A DNA stretch of 64,000 nucleotides from an uncultured Anaeromassilibacillus sp. (lineage in GTDB: Bacteria > Bacillota > Clostridia > Oscillospirales > Acutalibacteraceae): contig CAKNKY010000002.1 of assembly GCA_930987725.1 (NCBI GenBank), positions 82,478 through 146,477 on the forward strand, given 5' to 3'. The notes under the pieces were generated by a model, which was given only the letters and a program-made list of their open reading frames with translations, searched no databases and was not told the DNA's origin. How positions within the stretch are numbered: the stretch's first letter is position 1; each line of letters begins with the position of its first letter. Positions 58,196 through 64,000 of this stretch are shown here, one piece after another. Both the position numbers and the translations under genes were made by a program.

Positions 58196-58951
58196 ATGAC
58201 GCTGGCGTCATTTTTTGAGGAAAATCCGCGCGCTGCGCTCGCCTTTTCGGGCGGCACAGACTCGGCGCTGCTGCTGTGGGCGGCTGCGCGCTGGGCGAAG
58301 GACGCGTGCGCATACTATGTGAAAACGCCGTTTCAGCCCGCGTTTGAGCTGCGGGACGCCCGGCGGCTGGCCGATCAGCTCGGCGCGCGCCTGAAGGTGC
58401 TCGAACTCGACGTGCTCACCGTGCCGGAGGCGGCCGCCAACGGCCCGCAGCGCTGCTATTACTGCAAGCGGGCCATCTTCGGCGCGATACTCAGCGCCGC
58501 GCGGGCGGACGGTTTCCCGCTTGTGATAGATGGCACAAACGCCTCCGACGATGCGGACGACCGCCCCGGCATGCGCGCCCTGCGCGAGCTTTCGGTGCGC
58601 TCGCCGCTGCGTGAGTGCGGCCTCACGAAGGAGAATGTGCGCCGCCTTTCGCGGGAGGCCGGCCTCTTCACGTGGGAGAAGCCTGCCTACGCCTGCCTGG
58701 CCACGCGCATTCCCACAGGCACGGTCATCACGCCCGGCCTGCTGGCCCGGGCGGAGCATGCGGAGGAAGCGCTGGCCGCCCTGGGGTTTTCTGATTTCCG
58801 CGTGCGCCTGATGGAAGGGGCCGCGCGCGTGCAGGTGACGGCGGATCAGTTTCCGCTCGCGCTGGCGTGCCGGGAGCAGCTTGTGAATGCGCTCAAGCCG
58901 GAAAACGGGGCCGTGCTGCTTGATTTGGAGCCGCGCACGCCGTCCCGGTGA
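58196..58951 (+). CDS. larE: LarE sulfur transferase for the nickel-pincer cofactor
   Basis: PP-loop enzyme of 251 residues. It adenylates the carboxylates of pyridinium biscarboxylate mononucleotide and inserts sulfur, the step between LarB and LarC. The ATP loop is SGGTDS (18-23). C167 in YACLATRIPTG is at the position of the sacrificial cysteine of Lactiplantibacillus LarE. In addition C87 and C90 (CYYC) are present, giving three cysteines as in LarE proteins that hold a [4Fe-4S] cluster. The ATG at 58196 follows AAGGGGG; the long frame from 57365 is not coding upstream. First gene of larE-larB-larC. Confidence 0.92.
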   Translation: MTLASFFEENPRAALAFSGGTDSALLLWAAARWAKDACAYYVKTPFQPAFELRDARRLADQLGARLKVLELDVLTVPEAAANGPQRCYYCKRAIFGAILSAARADGFPLVIDGTNASDDADDRPGMRALRELSVRSPLRECGLTKENVRRLSREAGLFTWEKPAYACLATRIPTGTVITPGLLARAEHAEEALAALGFSDFRVRLMEGAARVQVTADQFPLALACREQLVNALKPENGAVLLDLEPRTPSR

Positions 58952-59024
58952 AGCGCCGCGCGCAAAAAGCAGAAAAACGCAGGCCGGAAATTGTGGCCCT
59001 GCCGGTGAAAGGGGAGAGCGGATT

Positions 59025-59795
59025 TTGGAAAACAAGCAGGAAATTCTGGAACTTCTGCGCCGCGTGGCGGCGGGTTCCGTGAAACCCGAGGACGCGCTGC
59101 TCCACCTGAAGGAGGAACCGTTCGAGGATTTGGGATATGCCAAGGTGGATTTCCACCGCAGTGTGCGGCAGGGAACCTCCGAGGTCATTTACGGCGCTGG
59201 CAAGACGCCGGAGCAGATCGCGGGCATTGCGGAGGCCATGGGCAAGCGCGGCTGCCGCAACGTGCTCATCACGCGCTTTTCGCAGGAGGCGGCGGAGTAT
59301 GTGGGCGCGCGTGTGCCGCTGGATTACCACAGCCAGCCGCGCGTCGGGATCGCCTTCCCGGGCGAGCGCCGGAGCGTGGGGCGCATCGTGGTGGCCACGG
59401 GCGGCACGAGCGACCTGCCCGTGGCGGAGGAAGCGGCTCTCACGGCGGAGGTGCTGGGCAACCGCGTCGAGCGGCTGTACGATGTGGGCGTGGCCGGGCT
59501 GCACCGGCTGCTCTCCCATCTTGACACGCTCATGCGTGCGCGCGTGGTGGTCGCCGTGGCGGGCATGGAGGGGGCGCTTGCCTCCGTGATCGGCGGCCTG
59601 GTGGACTGCCCCGTGATTGCCGTGCCGACAAGCGTCGGCTATGGCGCGAGTTTCGGCGGGCTGGCGGCCTTGCTCTCGATGCTCAACTCCTGTGCCTCCG
59701 GCTGCAGTGTGGTGAACATTGACAACGGCTTCGGCGCAGGTTTCCTGGCCAGCCGCATCAACCAGATGGAAGGATGGGAGAAAACGGGACGATGA
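59025..59795 (+). CDS. larB: LarB, pyridinium-3,5-biscarboxylic acid mononucleotide synthase
   Basis: Protein of 256 residues that carboxylates and hydrolyses nicotinic acid adenine dinucleotide, the first step to the nickel-pincer nucleotide. The C-terminal half resembles AIR carboxylase PurE: RIVVATGGTSDLPVAEEAALTAE, YDVGVAGLHRLL, VAGMEGALASVIGGLVDCPVIAVPTSVGYGASFGGLAAL and SCASGCSVVNIDNGFGAG. The N-terminal part (LENKQEILELLRRVAAG) fits LarB. The start is TTG 59025 with AAAGGGGAG eight bases upstream; no ATG is available. Its stop overlaps larC (ATGA). Confidence 0.92.
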   Translation: MENKQEILELLRRVAAGSVKPEDALLHLKEEPFEDLGYAKVDFHRSVRQGTSEVIYGAGKTPEQIAGIAEAMGKRGCRNVLITRFSQEAAEYVGARVPLDYHSQPRVGIAFPGERRSVGRIVVATGGTSDLPVAEEAALTAEVLGNRVERLYDVGVAGLHRLLSHLDTLMRARVVVAVAGMEGALASVIGGLVDCPVIAVPTSVGYGASFGGLAALLSMLNSCASGCSVVNIDNGFGAGFLASRINQMEGWEKTGR

Positions 59796-61174
59796 ACACT
59801 CTGTATCTTGAATGTGCGATGGGCGCGGCCGGCGATATGCTCATGGGCGCGCTGTATGAGCTTTTGGACGACAAGGCGTCGTTCCTGGAAACGATGAATC
59901 ATCTAATCCCCGGCGTGGAGGTCCGTGCCGAGCGCGGCGTGACGGCCGGCATCTGCGGCACGCACATGCGTGTCCTCGTGCACGGTGAGGAGGAAGGCCG
60001 CGAGCATACTCACGAGCACGATCAGGGACACGTTCATGAGCATGCGCACGAACATGAACATATCCACGAACACGTGCACGGCCCGGAAAATCCCTTTGGG
60101 GATCAATCTGTGCCGGTGCACATCCATGTGCATGGTTCGGAGTCGGGGCAGCCTCGCTGGCCTGTTGTGGAACACGAGCATGTGCATGACCATGCACATG
60201 GCCATGCGCATCATCACCACGCCGCGCCGGGGCAGATTGCCGCTTTGATCGACAGCCTGCCCCTGCCGGAGGAGGTGCGTGCGCGTGCCCGCCGCGTGTA
60301 TGACGCGATTGCGGCGGCGGAGGCGAAGGCGCACGGCGTGCCGATGGAGGAAGTGCACTTCCACGAGGTGGGCGCGCTGGACGCGGTGGCCGATGTGGCG
60401 GGCGTGTGCTATGCGGTGTATCTCCTGCACCCGGACCGCATTGCGGCCTCGCCGGTGCATGTGGGCAGCGGCACGGTGCGGTGTGCGCACGGCGTGATGC
60501 CGGTTCCCGCTCCCGCCACAGCGGCGCTGCTGCAGGGGGTTCCGGTTTACGGCGGCGCGGTGCAGGGCGAGCTCTGCACGCCCACCGGCGCGGCGCTGCT
60601 GCGCGAACTGGCGGAATCCTTTGGCCCGATGCCGCCGATGGCGCTGCACGCGGCGGGGATCGGCGTGGGCACAAAGCAGTTTGAACAGGCGAACTGCGTG
60701 CGCGCGCTGTGGGGCGAGAGCGCGGATCAGCCCCGGGGCGGCGAGGCGAACGGGGAGATCTGCGAGCTTGTCTGCAACATTGACGACATGACGGCGGAAG
60801 CGCTTGCCTTTGCGGCGGAGCGGCTGCTGGAGTGCGGCGCGCTCGATGTCTACACGCAGCCCGGCACGATGAAGAAGGGCCGTCCCGGCCACGTGCTCAC
60901 GGTGCTGTGTGCGCCGGAGCGCGAAGCGGAGTTTGCGCGTTTCCTGTTCCTCCACACGAGCACGAACGGCTTGCGTGCCCGCCGCTGCGCGAAGTATTAC
61001 CTTGCGCCCGGCGCAGAGACGGCCGAAACGCCGTGGGGGCCGGTGCGCGTCAAGACGGCGGAAGGCTTCGGCGTGAAGCACGTGAAGCCGGAATATGAGG
61101 ACGCCGCCCGTCTGGCCAGGGAGCGGCAGCTTCCGCTTGAGACGATCTATAAGTCCATCACCTATCCAGACTGA
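59792..61174 (+). CDS. larC: LarC, nickel-pincer cofactor nickel insertase
   Basis: Cyclometallase of 460 residues that inserts nickel into the sulfur-containing pincer nucleotide. It starts MNTLYLECAMGAAGDMLMGAL. Residues about 60-140 are a very His-rich segment with HEHxHxH runs and a final HHHH, a metal store typical of LarC. It is followed by EVHFHEVGALDAVADVAGVCYAV and the C-terminal domain with CNIDDMTAEALAFAAE and KKGRPGHVLTVLC. In Lactiplantibacillus the two halves are joined by ribosomal frameshifting; here one frame runs through. ATG 59774 is also possible, but 59792 overlaps larB by four bases and matches the family start. The stop codon lies in an intergenic repeat. Confidence 0.92.
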   Translation: MNTLYLECAMGAAGDMLMGALYELLDDKASFLETMNHLIPGVEVRAERGVTAGICGTHMRVLVHGEEEGREHTHEHDQGHVHEHAHEHEHIHEHVHGPENPFGDQSVPVHIHVHGSESGQPRWPVVEHEHVHDHAHGHAHHHHAAPGQIAALIDSLPLPEEVRARARRVYDAIAAAEAKAHGVPMEEVHFHEVGALDAVADVAGVCYAVYLLHPDRIAASPVHVGSGTVRCAHGVMPVPAPATAALLQGVPVYGGAVQGELCTPTGAALLRELAESFGPMPPMALHAAGIGVGTKQFEQANCVRALWGESADQPRGGEANGEICELVCNIDDMTAEALAFAAERLLECGALDVYTQPGTMKKGRPGHVLTVLCAPEREAEFARFLFLHTSTNGLRARRCAKYYLAPGAETAETPWGPVRVKTAEGFGVKHVKPEYEDAARLARERQLPLETIYKSITYPD

Positions 61175-61238
61175 TCTTGTCCGTCAGACTAAGCCTGCCC
61201 GCCAGACTAAGCCTGTCCGCCAGACTAAGTCTGGACGC
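61167..61238 (+). repeat. Four tandem 18-base repeats at the end of larC
   Basis: Four consecutive 18-base units starting at 61167, 61185, 61203 and 61221, each beginning CAGACT and ending CG(T/C). The middle two differ by one base (CAGACTAAGCCTGCCCGC against CAGACTAAGCCTGTCCGC). The first unit contains the last codons and TGA of larC. Confidence 0.85.
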
Positions 61239-61331
61239 AAGACGCGGAATCGCAGCCTCCGGCTGCTCGCCGGACAAAGATCCATTCGCCCGCCTCACGC
61301 GGGCCTATGGGCGTTTCCGGGACTGCAAATT
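61220..61331 (+). repeat. Dispersed palindromic intergenic repeat, copy A
   Basis: Begins with the inverted repeat CCAGACT-A-AGTCTGG, then GACGCAAG...GCGG and a second inverted repeat GCAGCC-TCC-GGCTGC, then CGCCGGACAAAGATCC. A tail with CTCACGCGGGCC and TTCCGGGACTGC follows. The same modules recur at 63633-64000 beyond the thi genes. No coding capacity is evident. Confidence 0.85.
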
Positions 61332-61376
61332 GTTTGCGCGCTTTGTGCGGCTTGCACTTTTGGTGATGCATAAGAT

Positions 61377-61425
61377 GAAAAAAGCACCCGCTTTTCTCCG
61401 CTCGGAGAAAAGCGAGTGCTTTTTA
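61377..61425. terminator. Bidirectional terminator between larC and thiC
   Basis: Long stem with one mismatch (about 20 base pairs, A-rich start pairing with T-rich end, core GCTTTTCTCC/GGAGAAAAGC) and a GCTC loop. T tracts occur on both strands, so it can stop both larC and thiC transcripts. Confidence 0.88.
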
Positions 61426-61440
61426 CTTTTTGGGGGATGG

Positions 61441-62748
61441 TTACAGGATGTCGATATGTTCGCCGTTGAGCGCCTTGTTCATGCTGCGCACGGCGCAGAA
61501 CTTGCCGCACATGGAGCACGTGTCGTCATGCTCCGGCGAACGGTCGGCGCGGATGGCGCGGGCCGTCTCCGGGTCAAGCGCGCAGTCCCACTGGGCTTCC
61601 CAGTCCAGGGCGCGGCGGGCGTCGCCCATCTTGTCGTCGATGTCGCGCGCATGCGGCACGCCCTTGGCAATGTCGGCGGCGTGGGCGGCGATGCGGCTGG
61701 CGATGATGCCCTGCTTCACATCATCCAGGTTCGGCAGCGCCAGGTGTTCGGCCGGTGTCACATAGCAGAGGAAGGCCGCGCCGTTCATGGCGGCGATGGC
61801 TCCGCCGATGGCAGCCGTGATGTGGTCATAACCGGGGGCGATATCCGTCACGAGAGGCCCGAGCACATAGAACGGCGCGCCCATGCAGATCGACTGCTGC
61901 ACCTTCATGTTGGCGGCAATCTGGTCCATCGGCACGTGGCCGGGACCTTCCACCATGACCTGCACGTCCTTTTCCCAGGCGCGCTTCGTGAGCTCGCCCA
62001 GGCGCACGAGCTCCTCGATCTGGCACACGTCGGTCGCGTCTGCGAGGCAGCCGGGGCGGCACGCGTCGCCCAGCGAGATCGTCACGTCGTATTCGCGGCA
62101 GATGTCCAGGATCTCGTCGTAATATTCATAGAAGGGGTTTTCCTCGCCCGTCATGCACATCCAGGCGAACACGAGCGAGCCGCCGCGGGAGACGATATTC
62201 ATCTTGCGCTTGTGCTTGCGAATTTGATCGATCGTCTTGCGCGTGATGCCGCAGTGCAGCGTCACGAAGTCGACGCCGTCCTGCGCGTGCAGGCGGATGA
62301 CGTCGATGAAGTCCTTCGCGGAGAGCGTGTCAAGGTCGCGCTGGTAGTGGATTACGCTGTCGTAAACCGGCACGGTGCCGATCATGGCGGGGCACTCGCT
62401 CGTCAGCTTGCGGCGGAAGGGCTGTGTGTTGCCGTGGCTGGAGAGATCCATGATGGCCTCCGCGCCCATATTCACGGCGGAGAGCACCTTCTGCATCTCC
62501 ACGTCGTAATCCTTGCAGTCGCGCGAAACGCCCAGGTTTACGTTGATCTTCGTGCGAAGCATGGAGCCGATTCCCTCCGGGGAAAGGCACGTGTGCAGCT
62601 TGTTGGCCGGAATTACAACCTTGCCGCTTGCCACGAGGGGCATCAGCTCCTCCACGGTGCGGTGTTCCTTTTCGGCAACGATTTTCAGTTCAGGGGTGAC
62701 AATGCCGCGGCGGGCGGCGTCCATCTGGGTGGCATACTGACGTTCCAT
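61441..62748 (-). CDS. thiC: Phosphomethylpyrimidine synthase ThiC
   Basis: Radical SAM enzyme of 435 residues that rearranges aminoimidazole ribotide to HMP-phosphate for thiamine. The C-terminal cluster motif CSMCGKFC (C-x2-C-x4-C) is intact. Barrel signatures include [44 protein letters not shown] and [13 protein letters not shown]. The short N-terminus without the plant/proteobacterial extension fits Firmicutes ThiC. ATG 62748 follows AAGGAG; the frame to 62772 is spurious. It stands 20 bases after thiD. Confidence 0.95.
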   Translation of the reverse strand: MERQYATQMDAARRGIVTPELKIVAEKEHRTVEELMPLVASGKVVIPANKLHTCLSPEGIGSMLRTKINVNLGVSRDCKDYDVEMQKVLSAVNMGAEAIMDLSSHGNTQPFRRKLTSECPAMIGTVPVYDSVIHYQRDLDTLSAKDFIDVIRLHAQDGVDFVTLHCGITRKTIDQIRKHKRKMNIVSRGGSLVFAWMCMTGEENPFYEYYDEILDICREYDVTISLGDACRPGCLADATDVCQIEELVRLGELTKRAWEKDVQVMVEGPGHVPMDQIAANMKVQQSICMGAPFYVLGPLVTDIAPGYDHITAAIGGAIAAMNGAAFLCYVTPAEHLALPNLDDVKQGIIASRIAAHAADIAKGVPHARDIDDKMGDARRALDWEAQWDCALDPETARAIRADRSPEHDDTCSMCGKFCAVRSMNKALNGEHIDIL

Positions 62749-62768
62749 GATTGCTGTTCTCCTTTCGG

Positions 62769-63560
62769 TCATCCGTTTTCACGCAGAGCGTACATGTGGT
62801 TCATCGGGCCGGAGCCATGCCCCAGGTCGAGCATGGCGGCAAGCGCACCGGTGAGGTATTCCTTCGCGCGGCGGATCGCTTCCGGCAGGGGTTCTCCCTT
62901 TGCCAGGAACGAGGCGATGGCGCTCGAAAGCGTGCAGCCCGTGCCGTGCGTGTTCGGGTTATCGATGCGCGTGCCCTCAAACCAGGTGAGGGTCCCGTTC
63001 CGGCACAGAACGTCGCTCGCGTCCTCCACGCTGTGGCCGCCCTTGCACAGGACGGCGCAGCCGCACGTTTCGGAAATGCGCAGAGCGGCGCGCTCCATGT
63101 CTTCCCGGCTGCGGATGGAAAGCCCGGAAATGGCCTCCGCTTCCGGAATGTTCGGGGTGATGACCGTGGAGAGCGGGAAGAGTTCCTCCCGCATAACGGC
63201 AGCGGCCCCGTCCTTTGCGAGAGCGGAGCCGCTTGTGGCGACCATCACCGGGTCCGTCACAATGTTGACGGCCCCGTACTCCCGCAGCTTCTGTGCTATC
63301 GTTTTCACAAGCGCCGGGGAGGAAACCATGCCGATCTTGACCGCGTCCGGGCGAATGTCCTCGAACACGGCGTCGATCTGCTGCGCAAGGAATTCCGGGG
63401 AAACCTCCAGAATGCCGCGCACGCCCGTGGTGTTCTGGGCCGTCAGAGCCGTGATGGCCGTCATGCCGAACACACCGAGCATCGTCATGGTTTTCAGGTC
63501 TGCCTGAATCCCGGCGCCTCCGCTGGAATCGCTTCCGGCGATGGATAATGCTGTTCTCAT
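62769..63560 (-). CDS. thiD: Hydroxymethylpyrimidine/phosphomethylpyrimidine kinase ThiD
   Basis: Ribokinase-fold enzyme of 263 residues that phosphorylates HMP and HMP-phosphate for thiamine. It starts [25 protein letters not shown], with [30 protein letters not shown] and the anion-hole/catalytic segment [23 protein letters not shown] 63560 has AAGGAG eight bases before it; the longer frame runs back into repeat DNA. First gene of thiD-thiC. I see no TPP riboswitch in its leader; the upstream DNA is short AT-rich sequence then the palindromic repeats. thiE and thiM are not in the window. Confidence 0.95.
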   Translation of the reverse strand: MRTALSIAGSDSSGGAGIQADLKTMTMLGVFGMTAITALTAQNTTGVRGILEVSPEFLAQQIDAVFEDIRPDAVKIGMVSSPALVKTIAQKLREYGAVNIVTDPVMVATSGSALAKDGAAAVMREELFPLSTVITPNIPEAEAISGLSIRSREDMERAALRISETCGCAVLCKGGHSVEDASDVLCRNGTLTWFEGTRIDNPNTHGTGCTLSSAIASFLAKGEPLPEAIRRAKEYLTGALAAMLDLGHGSGPMNHMYALRENG

Positions 63561-63632
63561 CTGCAATGAGCTCCTTTCTGGCAGCATTAACTTTTTTATG
63601 GCGATGGAAAGTGGTGCCCCCAATCCACCGCC

Positions 63633-64000
63633 CCAGACTGAGTCTGGACGCAAGCCGCGGGGCGCAGCCTCCGGCTGCTCGCCGGGCAAAGATCCGCCCG
63701 CCCGCCAGGCTGAGCCTGGACGCAAGCCGCGGAATCGCAGCCTCCGGCTGCTCGCTGTGCAAAGATCCGCCTGCCCGCCACACGCGAGCCCATGGGCACT
63801 TCCGGGACTGCGAATGGGCCGCCCGCCTCACGCGAGCCCAGCCAGACTGAGTCTGGGCGCGAGTCGCGGAGTCGCAGCCCCCGGCTGCTCGCCGGGCAAA
63901 GATCCGCCCGCCCGCCAGGCTGAGCCTGGACGCAAGCCGCGGGGTCGCAGCCTCCGGCTGCTCGCCGGGCAAAGATCCGCCCGCCCGCCAGGCTGAGCCT
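63633..64000 (+). repeat. Array of palindromic intergenic repeats (copies B1-B5, last truncated)
   Basis: Units start at 63633, 63705, 63842, 63915 and 63988 (cut by the window edge). Unit length is 72-73 bases. Each has a first palindrome, CCAGACTGAGTCTGG in B1 and B3 but CCAGGCTGAGCCTGG in B2 and B4, a spacer with CGCGG, a second palindrome GCAGCC-TCC-GGCTGC, and GGGCAAAGATCCGCC. Between B2 and B3 lies a 65-base tail module (63777-63841) with GAGCCCATGGGC and TTCCGGGACTGC that also follows copy A near 61300. This explains the 440 bases upstream of thiD; no gene is seen there. Confidence 0.9.

Noticed and set aside
59792..61174. Programmed frameshift in larC
   Set aside because: The whole protein is in one frame with both halves complete, so no frameshift is needed.
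63561..63640. TPP riboswitch before thiD
   Set aside because: The conserved CTGAGA and later boxes are not present in a foldable arrangement. The CTGAG seen belongs to the palindromic repeat.
63633..64000. Possible CRISPR array
   Set aside because: Units are directly adjacent, contain internal palindromes and have no unique spacers of constant length; no cas genes are nearby.
1..64000. tRNA, rRNA, insertion sequences or prophage genes
   Set aside because: No T-loop-like GGTTCGAATCC context, ribosomal RNA core sequence, transposase, integrase or phage structural gene was seen on either strand.

Overview
The window looks like a chromosome segment of a GC-rich, Gram-positive, anaerobic member of the Clostridia, most like a gut Oscillospiraceae/Ruminococcaceae-type butyrate producer. 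This is inferred from gene content, not from a marker tree. The pointers are strong AGGAGG-type ribosome binding sites, sigma-A promoters with 17-base spacers, a Bce-type peptide-resistance module, a family-I CoA-transferase of the butyryl-CoA:acetate type, an [FeFe]-hydrogenase maturase (HydF), a B12-dependent ribonucleotide reductase, GH42 and GH51 glycosidases and a lactaldehyde reductase. I see no rRNA, tRNA, CRISPR array, transposase, integrase or phage gene, and every gene I can call is intact except the one cut by the left edge.

Layout. 1-3.6 kb (minus): BceRS two-component system and BceAB-type ABC transporter, with a TTACA-N4-TGTAA operator before the transporter. 3.8-9.1 kb (plus): a membrane protein made of two tandem copies of one domain, then a substrate-binding/VWA lipoprotein, an XpaC-like protein and a second substrate-binding protein. 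9.2-10.9 kb: a glycolipid glycosyltransferase and a divergent PlsY-like protein. 11-14 kb (minus): a six-hairpin glycosidase-like protein and an anion permease. 14.3-20.2 kb: class II ribonucleotide reductase, CoA-transferase, GH42 beta-galactosidase. 20.4-22.8 kb: an ECF sigma factor with a membrane regulator whose outer part looks like a degenerate LytR-CpsA-Psr domain. 22.9-29 kb: a polyprenyl-type glycosyltransferase, a DUF6020-like membrane protein, a lipoprotein, a TtcA-like enzyme and HydF. 29.1-31 kb (minus): GH51 arabinofuranosidase.

31.2-56 kb is the most striking part. A tightly coupled operon (31293-47638) carries a Gram-positive Pel-type exopolysaccharide system: PelD-like c-di-GMP receptor fused to a degenerate epimerase, PelE-like protein, a large membrane protein, a DUF2194 protein, PelF and PelG. 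It also carries two further glycosyltransferases and a DUF4832-type protein. The same operon begins with a PF14907-type nucleotidyltransferase and ends with a PqqD-like peptide-binding protein and a Ser/His S26 peptidase. After an inserted minus-strand flippase/glycosyltransferase pair, a second plus-strand operon encodes an HPr-kinase-like protein, a peptide-type ABC exporter, two short homologous peptides sharing a W-x-x-P-E-L leader, a glycosyltransferase, a DUF2304 protein and a radical SAM/SPASM protein. Together these genes look like an uncharacterised ribosomal-peptide (RiPP) pathway wrapped around and partly co-transcribed with a Pel locus. No lasso cyclase is present.

56.1-61.2 kb: FucO with a TetR regulator, then larE-larB-larC for the nickel-pincer cofactor. 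61.4-63.6 kb (minus): thiD-thiC. Both flanks of the thi operon hold copies of an intergenic repeat built from two small palindromes, one of which shows compensatory base changes between copies. The window ends inside this repeat array.
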